34,410 nt of DNA from Chloroflexota bacterium (GTDB lineage: Bacteria; Chloroflexota; Anaerolineae; Anaerolineales; Anaerolineaceae): assembly GCA_012729755.1 (NCBI GenBank), contig JAAYCN010000021.1, positions 1 to 34,410 on the forward strand. Reading direction: 5' to 3'. Within the stretch, counting starts at the first letter, position 1. Every line of letters starts with the position of its first letter. Positions 17,458-26,394 of the stretch are shown piece by piece. The position numbers and the translations under genes are program-made. The notes under the pieces were generated by a model. That model did no database searches. It was given only the letters and a program-made list of their open reading frames with translations, and was not told where the DNA came from.

Positions 17458-18135
17458 TTACTCGCTGATATAGACACCTTCGGTGGCTTCGACCTTCTCT
17501 TCAGCCTGGTTCATGACGATGCCTTTATAGATCCAAACCTTGATGCCGATCTGACCAAAAGTAGTCTTCGCGGTGGCCTTGGCGAAGTCGATGTCAGCGC
17601 GCAATGTCTGCAGCGGAACACGGCCTTCACGCAGGGTAACCCGACGGGCCATTTCAGCGCCCGAGAGACGTCCCGAGACAGAGATCTTGATGCCGCCCGC
17701 GCCCTGGCGCAAAGCCTGTTGAATAGCGCGTTTCATCGCGCGGCGGTAGCTGATGCGGCGTTCGAGTTGGCCGGCGATGTTCTGCGCGACCAGATACGCG
17801 TCAGTATCAGCTGATTTGATCTCTTTAACTTCAAGATCGATTTTCTTGCCGGTCAGGGCTTCCAGTTCCTGGCGCAAAACCTTGACACTCTCGCCCTTGC
17901 GGCCGATCAGAATGCCAGGTTTAGCGGTATGCAGCGACACCTTCACCTTGCCCGGGTAGCGTTCAATTTCGACCCCAGACACGCCAGCTCGCTCGGCTTC
18001 TTTGAGCATCAGTTTGCGGATCTCTAAATCCTGATGCAGTTGCTCAGTGTAATCTTTGCCTTCAGCGTACCAGCGGCCTAACCAGGGCTTGTTGATGCCC
18101 AGTCGAAACCCAATTGGATGTACTTTACGACCCAT
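17458..18135 (-). CDS. rpsC: 30S ribosomal protein S3
   Basis: 225 residues. S3 forms part of the mRNA entry channel and helicase. The start MGRKVHPIGFRLGINKPW is diagnostic; the KH domain carries the GxxG loop GRKG at 78-81; the C-terminal domain includes GAGGIKISVSGRLSGAEMAR and the IGIKVWIYKG end. It sits 15 bases after rplV and 34 before rplP. The tail after IYKG is moderately acidic and short. Confidence 0.97.
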   Translation of the reverse strand: MGRKVHPIGFRLGINKPWLGRWYAEGKDYTEQLHQDLEIRKLMLKEAERAGVSGVEIERYPGKVKVSLHTAKPGILIGRKGESVKVLRQELEALTGKKIDLEVKEIKSADTDAYLVAQNIAGQLERRISYRRAMKRAIQQALRQGAGGIKISVSGRLSGAEMARRVTLREGRVPLQTLRADIDFAKATAKTTFGQIGIKVWIYKGIVMNQAEEKVEATEGVYISE

Positions 18136-18150
18136 AATGACTCCTTACCT

Positions 18151-18492
18151 TTACTCGACTTCGCGCAAAATGACGGTGATATGAGAATTTCGTCTCAATT
18201 GTGGCTTGAAACGGCCGCGGGCGCCAAATAAACGCCACTTGCGGGTGGGAGCCTCATCAGCGTAAATCTTGTAAACCACAAGATCGTCACGGCTGACTCC
18301 AAAATTCTCTTCCGCGTTTGACATCGCGGAGTAAATCAGCTTGCGCAGCGGTGCGGCGGTCTTGTTGGGGGTCAGCGATAGAATACCTAACGCCTCCACA
18401 ACCCTCTTGCCTCTCACCAGATCAACCACCAGGCGAGCCTTCTGGGCTGACGTGTCGAGGTTGGTCAAACGAGCGGAAATTTCTTGTGCCAT
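18151..18492 (-). CDS. rplV: 50S ribosomal protein L22
   Basis: 113 residues. L22 lines the polypeptide exit tunnel, where its beta-hairpin forms the constriction with L4 and influences macrolide action. Seen here: the SAQKARLVVDLVRGKRVVEA helix, KLIYSAMSNAEENFG, and the hairpin region ending GARGRFKPQLRRNSHITVIL. Order and spacing (11 bases after rpsS) are normal. Confidence 0.97.
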   Translation of the reverse strand: MAQEISARLTNLDTSAQKARLVVDLVRGKRVVEALGILSLTPNKTAAPLRKLIYSAMSNAEENFGVSRDDLVVYKIYADEAPTRKWRLFGARGRFKPQLRRNSHITVILREVE

Positions 18493-18503
18493 TCAATCAC
18501 CTC

Positions 18504-18776
18504 TTACTTCGATGCTTTTTCCGAGACGTGTCCGCGGAACCAGCGAGTAGGGGCAAATTCGCCCAGGCGATGCCCAACCATATTCTCGGTCACATAGATC
18601 GGCACATGGCGGCGGCCGTCATGCACAGCGATGGTGTGGCCGACCATCTGGGGGAAGATGGTTGAGGCGCGGCTCCACGTGCGGATGACTTTCTTCTCGC
18701 CCTTGGTGTTCATCTCTTCAATTTTCTTCAACAGTTTGGGCGCAATGTATGGCCCTTTTTTCAATGATCGCGACAT
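18504..18776 (-). CDS. rpsS: 30S ribosomal protein S19
   Basis: 90 residues. S19 pairs with S13 in the head of the small subunit. The sequence [40 protein letters not shown] and the C-terminal [17 protein letters not shown] are nearly universal for this protein. It follows rplB by 29 bases. Confidence 0.97.
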   Translation of the reverse strand: MSRSLKKGPYIAPKLLKKIEEMNTKGEKKVIRTWSRASTIFPQMVGHTIAVHDGRRHVPIYVTENMVGHRLGEFAPTRWFRGHVSEKASK

Positions 18777-18805
18777 AATTCTCGTCCTTTTCTTTCAATG
18801 ACCGC

Positions 18806-19645
18806 TTACTTGCGCTTCGCTTTTGAGCGGTGGCGGACAATCATGGCATCCGTCCGTTTATTAATACGGGTCTTATAACCCAGCGCCGGCTTGCCCCATG
18901 GGGTTTTCGGACCTGGCATACCGACTGAGCTGCGGCCTTCACCGCCACCATGCGGATGGTCGCGGGGAGACATCGCCGTACCACGCACCTCTGGGCGCAG
19001 GCCCATGTGGCGCTTGCGGCCAGCCTTGCCCAGCTTGATATTGCTGTGTTCCACATTGCCGACCTGACCGATGCTCGCGCTGCACTCCTGCAAAACCAGG
19101 CGAACCTCGCCCGAAGGCATACGCAGGTGCGCGTACTTGCCTTCTTTTGCCAGCAGCTGAGCGCTCGACCCAGCCGAACGGCCGATCTGCGCGCCTTTGC
19201 CGGGCTGCAGTTCAATCGCGTGCACGGTTGTACCAATCGGAATATTCGCCAGAGGCAGGTTGTTGCCGGGGCGGATTTCAGCGCTGGGGCCAGACATGAG
19301 CGTGTCGCCAACTTTGACGCCAATCGGCGCGATGATGTAACGCTTCTCACCGTCAGCGTAAGTCAGCAGAGCTAAACGGGCAGTGCGGTTCGGGTCATAT
19401 TCAATCGCGCTGACGCGGGCAGGAATGCCGAGTTTATCACGGCGAAAATCCACAATACGGATCTGGCGCTTCGAGCCGCCGCCACGATGGCGAACGGTCA
19501 CACGACCCAACGAGTTGCGTCCCGCGTTGTTATTCTTGTGAACTACCAAGCTGCGCTCGGGGCGAGTCTTGGTAATCTCTTCAAAGGTATAGCTGGTCTT
19601 GTGTCGTTGACCAGGAGTCTTTGGTTTATAGATTTTGACGGCCAT
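18806..19645 (-). CDS. rplB: 50S ribosomal protein L2
   Basis: 279 residues, slightly longer than the usual 275. L2 is needed for subunit association and peptidyl transferase function. The [19 protein letters not shown] segment, the central [18 protein letters not shown] and the C-terminal [18 protein letters not shown] loop, which holds the conserved His close to the active centre, are all present. It starts on the last base of the rplW stop region (one-base overlap). Confidence 0.97.
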   Translation of the reverse strand: MAVKIYKPKTPGQRHKTSYTFEEITKTRPERSLVVHKNNNAGRNSLGRVTVRHRGGGSKRQIRIVDFRRDKLGIPARVSAIEYDPNRTARLALLTYADGEKRYIIAPIGVKVGDTLMSGPSAEIRPGNNLPLANIPIGTTVHAIELQPGKGAQIGRSAGSSAQLLAKEGKYAHLRMPSGEVRLVLQECSASIGQVGNVEHSNIKLGKAGRKRHMGLRPEVRGTAMSPRDHPHGGGEGRSSVGMPGPKTPWGKPALGYKTRINKRTDAMIVRHRSKAKRK

Positions 19646-19950
19646 TACTCGACTCCTTCAAAAATCGGAATGCGATCTTCCGGCACCAGTGTCACAATAG
19701 CTTTTTTATAGCCAGCTTTGCGTACGGTCAGGCGGCGGCTTTTGCCGTTCTTGCCTGACTTGGCAGGAAGATTAATCACGTTTACTTTCACCACGGTGAC
19801 GTCGAAAGCGGTTTCCACGGCAGTCTTGATTTGCTCGCGGGTGGCATGGCTCGACACCTCAAAAACATACTGGTGCAGCTTGCCAGCCTGATAGTTCGAC
19901 TTTTCAGTCACAACCGGGCGACGCAGGATATCAAAAACAGTATTGTTCAT
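19645..19950 (-). CDS. rplW: 50S ribosomal protein L23
   Basis: 101 residues. L23 is at the exit tunnel opening and is the main dock for trigger factor and SRP. The start [37 protein letters not shown] and the [14 protein letters not shown] strand fit the family. It lies between rplD and rplB, with a one-base overlap to rplB. Confidence 0.97.
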   Translation of the reverse strand: MNNTVFDILRRPVVTEKSNYQAGKLHQYVFEVSSHATREQIKTAVETAFDVTVVKVNVINLPAKSGKNGKSRRLTVRKAGYKKAIVTLVPEDRIPIFEGVE

Positions 19951-19964
19951 TCTGCTTCACCTTC

Positions 19965-20594
19965 CTATCCCAGATAACTCTTGATCACATCCAGTGAAGC
20001 AAGCGGGATGATTACTTTTTCATAGCGCATCAGATCGCGAACGTTCAGGTAATTCGCCAGCAGGAGTTTGCTGTCAGCCAGGTTGCGTCCGCTGCGGATG
20101 GCATCGGTATAGCTTTCGCTCTTATCAGGGATCAGGATCAGAGCGCGATCCTCACCAGCCAGCGCTTTCACCGCCTTGGCCATCTCAGATGACTTATGGC
20201 TTGGCAGTGCCAGGTCCGCTACCATCACGATCGCTGAATTATTGGCTTTCACGCTCAACGCGGAGCGCAGAGCGGCCCGGCGCATTTTCCTGGGCATGTC
20301 CTGACTGTAGTCGCGCGGCTTGGGGGTGTGAACACGGCCGCCGCCTACCCATTGCACGGCGTTCGTGCTGCCCTGGCGTGCGCGGCCAGTACCCTTTTGT
20401 TTCCAGGGCTTGCGTCCGCCGCCAGCCACCTCACCACGACGCTTTGTGCTATGAGTGCCCAATCGGGCATTAGCCATCTGGCGCAGGTAAGCCTGATGCA
20501 TCAAATCCACATTGATCTTCACCGCGAAAATCTCGTCCGGCAGTTCAACGGTGGAGGATTTTTCACCTTTTAAGTTATAAACATCGACCTTCAT
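19965..20594 (-). CDS. rplD: 50S ribosomal protein L4
   Basis: 209 residues. L4 has a globular part on the ribosome surface and a loop reaching into the exit tunnel. In E. coli it represses the S10 operon through the mRNA leader. The loop region [20 protein letters not shown] with [20 protein letters not shown] is clear. It lies 19 bases after rplC. If L4 regulates here, its target leader would be upstream of rplC, since rpsJ has been separated; that is inference. Confidence 0.97.
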   Translation of the reverse strand: MKVDVYNLKGEKSSTVELPDEIFAVKINVDLMHQAYLRQMANARLGTHSTKRRGEVAGGGRKPWKQKGTGRARQGSTNAVQWVGGGRVHTPKPRDYSQDMPRKMRRAALRSALSVKANNSAIVMVADLALPSHKSSEMAKAVKALAGEDRALILIPDKSESYTDAIRSGRNLADSKLLLANYLNVRDLMRYEKVIIPLASLDVIKSYLG

Positions 20595-20613
20595 GATTTA
20601 TCTCCATTCACCA

Positions 20614-21246
20614 TTACTGCTTGCGAGCTTCGCGAATGATCACAGTCGAACCCTTGGCTCCAGGAACCGAGCCGTGTACCGCGATCAGATTACGCTCCGC
20701 GTCGACCATGGCGACACGAATATGCGAGGAGGTCACTCTGACATTGCCCATATGTCCAGGACCGCGTTTTCCTTTGAAGACACGCCCGGGGGTCGTGGTG
20801 GCGCCGCTCGAGCCAGGCGAACGCTGGCGGTCAGACTGACCATGCGTGCGCACTCCACCACCAAAACCATGGCGTTTCATCGCGCCGGCGAAGCCCTTGC
20901 CCTTGCTCGTGCCAATGACGTCCACATAATCGCCATCCGCGAACACTGAGGCTTTCAGTTCGTCGCCAGCTTTGATATCATCAATTTTCTTGGTGCGGAA
21001 TTCACGCAGAACACGCACGGGAGGGAGGTTGTTCACTTTGAGATGCCCGAGTTCAGCCTTGCTGACCCGCTTGGGCTTTATCTCTCCGAAAGCCAGTTGC
21101 ACGGCGGAATAACCGTCAGCTTCGGGTGTCTTCACCTGAGAGACAAAACAAGGCCCAGCTTCGATTAACGTAACCGGTATGGCAGCGCCATTACCATCGA
21201 AGATCTGGGTCATTCCGATCTTTCTTCCAATCAGCCCTTTAAACAT
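20614..21246 (-). CDS. rplC: 50S ribosomal protein L3
   Basis: 210 residues. L3 is an early assembly protein whose finger reaches the peptidyl transferase centre. The start GLIGRKIGMTQIFDGNGAAI, the GKGFAGAMKRHGFGGGVRTH stretch and GPGHMGNVRVT are diagnostic. In most bacteria the gene upstream is rpsJ; here the next gene is pcp, 722 bases away, with a terminator and a candidate promoter in between. So rplC is the first gene of its own transcript. Confidence 0.97.
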   Translation of the reverse strand: MFKGLIGRKIGMTQIFDGNGAAIPVTLIEAGPCFVSQVKTPEADGYSAVQLAFGEIKPKRVSKAELGHLKVNNLPPVRVLREFRTKKIDDIKAGDELKASVFADGDYVDVIGTSKGKGFAGAMKRHGFGGGVRTHGQSDRQRSPGSSGATTTPGRVFKGKRGPGHMGNVRVTSSHIRVAMVDAERNLIAVHGSVPGAKGSTVIIREARKQ

Positions 21247-21381
21247 TCTATTCTCCTGTTTTATTAATCACCTTTGCGAGACTGTCAGCTTGGGCTGGCT
21301 GCATCATCTCCGCACAATCCAGTTAACCTGCCCTCATGTAGCTGTCTGCCCACTTCGGCCGGCTCTTAGATTGTCTGTTGT

Positions 21382-21406
21382 AAAAACTTGCCCGTTTTAA
21401 GGGCAA
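21382..21406 (-). promoter_or_regulatory. Leader hairpin with T-run after the rplC promoter
   Basis: On the minus strand TTGCCC (21406-21401), a 7-base loop and GGGCAA (21393-21388) form a perfect 6-bp stem followed by G and five T (21386-21382). It would lie at the very 5' end of the rplC transcript predicted from the promoter at 21414-21442. It could be a stabilising 5' stem-loop or an attenuator; it is rather weak as a full terminator. Confidence 0.45.
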
Positions 21407-21413
21407 CCTGCAA

Positions 21414-21442
21414 AGTCTACCACATCGCTCTTGCCAACGCAA
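21414..21442 (-). promoter_or_regulatory. Candidate promoter for rplC and the downstream ribosomal genes
   Basis: Minus strand: -35 TTGCGT (21442-21437), 17-base spacer, -10 TAGACT (21419-21414). A start near 21407 would give a leader of about 160 bases before rplC. The hexamers are moderate matches, but the position after the pcp terminator and the associated palindrome support the call. Confidence 0.5.
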
Positions 21443-21446
21443 GAGC
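21427..21446. promoter_or_regulatory. Perfect palindrome overlapping the rplC -35
   Basis: GCTCTTGC (21427-21434), CAAC, GCAAGAGC (21439-21446) is a perfect 8-bp inverted repeat with a 4-base spacer, covering the -35 element. GCCAAC occurs at 21433-21438, 21483-21488 and 21503-21508, two of the three preceded by TT in the form TTGCCAACG. A further inverted repeat CAACAG 21485-21490 / CTGTTG 21498-21503 lies upstream. This looks like an operator region; no regulator is identified. Confidence 0.45.
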
Positions 21447-21508
21447 AAAATGGCTAACTTTGCGGATTTTAGAGTATTCTGTGCCAACAGGAATTAGCTG
21501 TTGCCAAC

Positions 21509-21919
21509 GTCAGCTATCTTACCAAAGAATCCTTCGTTTGAACAGCGAAATCGAACAAAATAAGGCATCTTTTCCAGTAGAGACGAACTTCCATGTTCGT
21601 CTGCTTTTCCATTCTGAAACGAAAAGGCTCAAGGTGACACGAGTTTACACCCGACGAAACAATGAGCGAGACTGAAGAGGGTGTTTCGATATGTTCTCTG
21701 AACTCCTCATCGCCTGCCAATATCCGTAGCGCTCGGAGTGAAACCCCAACCCGTTGCCACCCCACAGTGCTTATTTCCATAAGGCGTGCTAAATCCAAAC
21801 AGCTTTAAGTGCACCTGATTTTCGGAAGTCTTCCATAAAAATAAGTGGCGATTATCCTGGAGCAATAAAACAGCCTGACTTCCCTCAACCCTGCCTCGTC
21901 CCATCTGCGCGCTCTCACC
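21509..21919. repeat. Non-coding spacer with dispersed repeat remnants
   Basis: No credible gene. It contains a perfect palindrome AGACGAAC (21581-21588) TTCCAT GTTCGTCT (21595-21602). Next to it is a stretch (about 21603-21760) whose minus-strand frame reads HLEPFRFRMEKQT and PSSVSLIVSS, the kind of spurious peptide produced by abundant dispersed repeats in many environmental bacterial genomes. Bases 21665-21688 match 127-150 in inverted orientation. Confidence 0.55.
21665..21688 (-). repeat. 24-base dispersed repeat, copy 2
   Basis: Reverse complement of 127-150 with one mismatch. It lies in the spacer between pcp and rplC, inside the inserted block. Confidence 0.6.
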
Positions 21920-21947
21920 AAAAAAAGAGGGCTTGTCCGAGCCCTCT
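21920..21947 (-). terminator. Rho-independent terminator of pcp
   Basis: On the minus strand AGAGGGCT (21947-21940), a 6-base loop and AGCCCTCT (21933-21926) form a perfect 8-bp stem that runs into seven T (21926-21920). It lies about 20 bases after the pcp stop and separates pcp from the rplC transcript. Confidence 0.85.
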
Positions 21948-21968
21948 CATCTATCAACTGTTTTCAAC

Positions 21969-22610
21969 CTAATGTTCCGCCCCACCAACCGCGAAAATAT
22001 CATCCGGATGGTCAATAATCGCCTGCACAGCGATCTCGATGCCGCGGGCGATTTGCTCGCTTGACAGCGAAGGCGTGTTCGGCCGATTCAACACTTGTTC
22101 CGTCGTAAACGGCACGTGCATAAAGCCGCCTCTCATTCCGGGGAAGCTCTTATGAATATGGTAAAGCACTCCATACATGATGTGATTGCACACATAAGTG
22201 CCTGCCGTGTTCGAGACGCTTGCCGGGATGCCTTCCGCCTTCATCGCTGCCACCATTGCCTTAATCGGCAGCATCGAGAAATATGCCGGCTCTCCATCCT
22301 CAAAAATGACCTGGTCAACCGGCTGGTTGCCTTCATTATCCGGAATACGTCCGTCATCGATATTAATCGCTACCCGCTCGGGGGTCATGTCAAATCGGCC
22401 GCCAGCCTGCCCAATGCAGAACACGACATCCGGCTGGTGCTCTTCCATCGCTGCCAACGCAGTAGCGATTGACTTGCCAAACACAGTTGGAATCTCAACT
22501 TTAATAATCTCAGCCTCAAAAAGCTCCGGCCTTACCAACTTGACTGCCTCAAGCGCAGGGTTGATTTTTTCTCCGCCAAAAGGATCAAAAGCGGTCAACA
22601 TGATCTTCAT
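21969..22610 (-). CDS. pcp: Pyroglutamyl peptidase I (pyrrolidone-carboxylate peptidase)
   Basis: 213 residues, cysteine peptidase family C15. It removes N-terminal pyroglutamate (5-oxoproline) from peptides in the cytoplasm. The start [15 protein letters not shown] is typical, and the catalytic triad can be placed: Glu78 in [14 protein letters not shown], Cys141 in [14 protein letters not shown] and His165 in FMHVPF. The ATG at 22610 follows GAGGAGG. It is transcribed away from the M14 gene, from a shared 256-base divergent region, and ends in a strong terminator. Its neighbour pair DUF969/DUF979 is often found with pcp, which supports a role in pyroglutamate handling. Confidence 0.96.
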   Translation of the reverse strand: MKIMLTAFDPFGGEKINPALEAVKLVRPELFEAEIIKVEIPTVFGKSIATALAAMEEHQPDVVFCIGQAGGRFDMTPERVAINIDDGRIPDNEGNQPVDQVIFEDGEPAYFSMLPIKAMVAAMKAEGIPASVSNTAGTYVCNHIMYGVLYHIHKSFPGMRGGFMHVPFTTEQVLNRPNTPSLSSEQIARGIEIAVQAIIDHPDDIFAVGGAEH

Positions 22611-22758
22611 TTTTTCCTCCTCACTGGTTCGCTAAATAATAAATTGGGTTGTTTGTATTGCTATCAGCTGCGGTTGAGTTGTAAAATGAAATACACATCT
22701 GAACAATCCTCAAAAAATGGAACTTGCGCAGAAAAACCACAGAAATATCAAAAATGAT

Positions 22759-22764
22759 TATAAT
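22759..22764 (+). promoter_or_regulatory. -10 element for the M14 peptidase gene
   Basis: A perfect TATAAT about 100 bases upstream of the chosen start, in an AT-rich divergent region. A -35 at the right distance is weak, but a TG lies three bases upstream of the hexamer, close to an extended -10. The pcp promoter must lie in the same region; TTGTTC-N17-TACAAC on the minus strand is one weak candidate. Confidence 0.45.
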
Positions 22765-22866
22765 TCACCTTGAAGCTTTTCGCTATCCTGTCAATGGATT
22801 CCTTTACCAAGCTCAGAGCGATTTCACATTGGATCAACCTTGTTTTGTCAGAAGAACGGAGATCGA

Positions 22867-25800
22867 ATGAACCTGTATCGTCACCCTCACATTTGCATAC
22901 CATCCAAACCAACTAAAGCCGTCGGTCAATTGGCGGTTGAGCTGGCGGGGCTGATCGGTTTCCACAGCCTGGCGTTAGACTTTCCGTTGGTCTCTACCCG
23001 TCCTTCCGCGATAGATGACGATTTCAACGTTATCATCCAGCAGGGAACGCGCAAAGCCGAGCGAAAACCCGAATGCCTTTCGCTTTGGATTGAGCGCGAA
23101 AGCGACGTAGAAGAGATGATTGAGGATATCGCCAGCGATTTTGGCGCATTCTTTCCCATCGTTTCCCGATCTTCCGCCGCGCCCGTGCCAGAGTCGTTCG
23201 TTTTCGCTTCTCAAAGCATCCTCTCCAAACCCGCGCCCGCCAGCGATCCCATTGGCGTCGAAAACTTCCTTCTTCCCGGCCCCTGGCTGAGAGATGAGGA
23301 TGGCGACTTTTTGCCTGATCTGCTCGACATCTCCCTAGAGATCTCACCCGCCGCAGACGCTGACACCTACGCCGCTGCCGCAGACATTGCCGCTGCGCTT
23401 GGCGCGCAAACCACCACTTATCGCTATCCAATAATCGGGACCGACCGGCAGGGCTGCGTCCGCTTTTCGCCTGCCCCTCACCTGCCCCAGGTCAACTGTG
23501 TTGGCAGCACGATTATTTTCGAGGGCAAGAAACTCTCAGCCTTCACCGTCAGCCTGCTCAAATTGCTCCTTCCCGATCAGGATGGGCTGACACCCAGTCG
23601 TCTCATCGACAAAGACGGGCGCGCCCGCACGACCCTCCCCCTGCAGAAATGGCTTAAACATCTGCATGGCGATCTGACACTGCGCAATACCGATGGCCAG
23701 TTCGCCTGGGCGCTCAGCCACCAGGCCGATCTTGATCGCTCAGTCATCTGCCAGTTTAACCCCGACGCGCAGGCTTGGAACACCCGCAACCATCTGCTGG
23801 AACCCGCTCAGGTTCAATCGCATAAAGACGACCAGACGGTCTGGCAACTCAAACGCGCTTTTCCCTGGGAAGTTGACCGCTTCCGCAAGCTTTTCTCTCA
23901 AAAAGTGCTCAAGCGTGTCAAGCCTGGTGACCATCTTGAGCTCCACGCGGCGTTATCTGAGAGCCAGGCGGTACGCCAGCAGCTCGCGGAGGAACTCCGT
24001 CAACAGGTCGCCAGTCGTGGCGCTACCGCCGACATCCGTATCATTTCAGCTTATAAGCAGGGTTATAGCTGGTTGGACGAGTACGTCGCTCCGAAATTAC
24101 AGGCGCTTGCTGACCTCGATCACCTCATCATTCTCTACAAACCTTACCTGCCTCCGGGAAAAACCGAGTTTCTCGAAGAAGACGGCGCCACGCCAAAGAT
24201 CACTTCAGAGCGCGTCGATGACCCTGACCACTGGTTCGACCTGCCGATCCGCCCGTTGCAGGAACTTTATCCAATCGATGACACGCTCGCCCGCAGCCTT
24301 AAAATGGTTCGCGACCGTATCAGTTTCGAAACCTATCAGGGCTCTGATGATCTCACCTATCAAATTCACGGTTTGGCCAGCGATGGGAGCTGCCTTTTCA
24401 GCGAATCACTGAAAGCGGTCTGGTCCGAACGCCCCTATCTGGACCGCTATGCCGACATCGGCAAAGTCCACCCAGCCACCGGCTATCTAAACGCTTCCCT
24501 GAATGGCAGTAATTTGTTAAGCGAACGCGTCCCCACCGATCTGGAACTGGTCTGGGACGTTTACCAGGCGGAAGTTCTGCCGGCGGTAACCGATTATCTG
24601 CTCAAGCAAAACAAAGGCCGTCTCCTCGCCGCCAACCAGCCTTTCTTCTCCAAACTCGAGCTCAGGCTGGATGTTTCAGAACCCGATTTTGACCTTCCCA
24701 GCCGCACTGACCGCGTCTCCTCGCTCGACGCCATGCATGAAGACCTCTACTTTGTCGGTCTCGACTATTTCCGCACGCTCGGGCTGCGGCTGGCTAACGA
24801 AAAAATCACCAGCCCAGGGCTTGTTTTGCCCATCCTTCGCAACCGGGTAGGCAAACCAAAATTGACGGTTAAGCTGACCATTCCAAAATCAAAGACCCCG
24901 CTGATTCTCAGGTCAGGCAAGATTATTCAAAAACCTCTTGACCCTGGCCAGGTTTCCCTGTCGATCAGTCAGATTCAAAAAACAGAGCAGGGGCTCAAGC
25001 TGTCGCTCTCCATTAAAGCGCCCGAAAAGCTCAAACCCGTTTTAAAGCAATACGGCAAGTTAATTGAAAGCAGCCGCCTCACCAATTCGCTGGCTGAAAC
25101 CGGCATCTCCGAAATTGCCGGCACACTCAACAGCAAAGCCTTCCGCGGCTGGCGGTTGCCAGACCCGCAGCCCAAACGCCGTAAGGTGCGCGCGTTGCTG
25201 CCAGAAGATTTTCACATCCCTCAGACAGAGGTGGTTGGTTACGCCCAATACCTGCGGTTGATTCAGCAGGTCCAGCGTGTGCCCGGCTTGCGGGTCGTGC
25301 CTGTCGCCGAAAGTTACCAGGGACGTGTCATTCACGCTATCGAGATCCGTCCCCAAACCCGCGGTTGGCTGCCGCGGGTTAAGTGGATCACCGCCCAACC
25401 TTCCATTTATATCAACGCCCGCCATCACGCCAACGAGGTTTCCAGCACGATCACCAGCTTCAATCTGGCCAAAACCCTGGCGGGTGATCAGAGCCTGCGT
25501 GAGCAGACAAAAAACCTCAATATCGTTTTGGTACCCTTCGAAAACGCTGACGGAGCGGCTATCCATTACGAACTGATGCGTGATAACCCCCGCTGGAAGT
25601 TGCATGTCGCCCGCTATAACGCGCTCGGCACCGAAATCGCCCAGGAATACTTCAAAGACGACACCATCCAGACCGAAGCGCTGGCTTTTACCCGAGTTTG
25701 GCGCAAGTGGCTGCCCGATGTGATCGTTGATGATCACGGCGTGCCCACCCACGAGTGGGATCAACCCTTCTCGGGCTACACTTCGCCCTGGTTCAAAGGT

Positions 25801-26322
25801 TTTTGGTTGCCCCGCGCGCTGCTCTATAGCTACTTCTTCCATATTAAAGACGAACGCTTCGAGGGCAACCTGCTCCTCAACAAAGCCGTCGAACACGTTG
25901 TCGCCCAATCGCTTAAGACTGACGAGCGCATCATCGCCCTGAACAAAGACTGGCGCAACCGCTTTTACACCTTCGCGAACAAGTGGCTGCCCAGCCTCTT
26001 CCCAGCGAACTACTATGAAGACATGATTTCATACTGGATTCCCTCGCCTTACTCCATGGCACACAACTATGCGGCGGTTAGATACCCCTGGGTTACTTCG
26101 GTCAGCTTCGTTTCTGAAGTCTCCGATGAAACAGCCCAGGGCGATTATCTGGCTCTGTGTGCTCTGGCTCATTACAACCACGATATCGCTATTCTCAAGA
26201 TGCTTTCCGAAACGGCGGTAATCACGGATAGAACCAACCAGACTGAAACACATGGGGGACAACTGGTGTGGAAGCGCAAACGACCTGTTATCTGTAAACA
26301 CGCAGGAAAAGAACAGGGATAA
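22867..26322 (+). CDS. Large M14-like zinc carboxypeptidase with long unknown N-terminal region
   Basis: 1151 residues from the ATG at 22867 (CGGAG five bases upstream; a TTG at 22840 is also in frame). The peptidase part is in the last third. HANE at 854-857 gives the M14 HxxE zinc pair, ENADG follows in the place of the usual NPDG, His957 in VIVDDHG is the third ligand, and Glu1084 in SFVSEV is a plausible catalytic Glu. M14 enzymes cleave C-terminal residues from peptides. Residues 1 to about 830 match nothing I recognise, apart from an acidic Asp-rich turn (D143-E-D-G-D147-F-L-P-D151) like a calcium loop. There is no signal peptide, so it should act in the cytoplasm. It leads the plus-strand genes of the inserted block. 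Confidence 0.8.
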   Translation: MNLYRHPHICIPSKPTKAVGQLAVELAGLIGFHSLALDFPLVSTRPSAIDDDFNVIIQQGTRKAERKPECLSLWIERESDVEEMIEDIASDFGAFFPIVSRSSAAPVPESFVFASQSILSKPAPASDPIGVENFLLPGPWLRDEDGDFLPDLLDISLEISPAADADTYAAAADIAAALGAQTTTYRYPIIGTDRQGCVRFSPAPHLPQVNCVGSTIIFEGKKLSAFTVSLLKLLLPDQDGLTPSRLIDKDGRARTTLPLQKWLKHLHGDLTLRNTDGQFAWALSHQADLDRSVICQFNPDAQAWNTRNHLLEPAQVQSHKDDQTVWQLKRAFPWEVDRFRKLFSQKVLKRVKPGDHLELHAALSESQAVRQQLAEELRQQVASRGATADIRIISAYKQGYSWLDEYVAPKLQALADLDHLIILYKPYLPPGKTEFLEEDGATPKITSERVDDPDHWFDLPIRPLQELYPIDDTLARSLKMVRDRISFETYQGSDDLTYQIHGLASDGSCLFSESLKAVWSERPYLDRYADIGKVHPATGYLNASLNGSNLLSERVPTDLELVWDVYQAEVLPAVTDYLLKQNKGRLLAANQPFFSKLELRLDVSEPDFDLPSRTDRVSSLDAMHEDLYFVGLDYFRTLGLRLANEKITSPGLVLPILRNRVGKPKLTVKLTIPKSKTPLILRSGKIIQKPLDPGQVSLSISQIQKTEQGLKLSLSIKAPEKLKPVLKQYGKLIESSRLTNSLAETGISEIAGTLNSKAFRGWRLPDPQPKRRKVRALLPEDFHIPQTEVVGYAQYLRLIQQVQRVPGLRVVPVAESYQGRVIHAIEIRPQTRGWLPRVKWITAQPSIYINARHHANEVSSTITSFNLAKTLAGDQSLREQTKNLNIVLVPFENADGAAIHYELMRDNPRWKLHVARYNALGTEIAQEYFKDDTIQTEALAFTRVWRKWLPDVIVDDHGVPTHEWDQPFSGYTSPWFKGFWLPRALLYSYFFHIKDERFEGNLLLNKAVEHVVAQSLKTDERIIALNKDWRNRFYTFANKWLPSLFPANYYEDMISYWIPSPYSMAHNYAAVRYPWVTSVSFVSEVSDETAQGDYLALCALAHYNHDIAILKMLSETAVITDRTNQTETHGGQLVWKRKRPVICKHAGKEQG

Positions 26323-26394
26323 TCAGGAGGAGGTGGCACTAAATAATTGCGTATCTTGCTCTAAAGATTTGGATCTATTTTTACGGAGGAATGA

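Noticed and set aside
21514-21798. A 94-residue minus-strand frame between rplC and pcp
   Set aside because: Its peptide (HLEPFRF, PSSVSL) is typical of spurious frames from dispersed repeats; there is no start signal.
25060-25908. A 282-residue minus-strand frame opposite the M14 gene
   Set aside because: The opposite frame carries the zinc-binding motifs; this one is a shadow.
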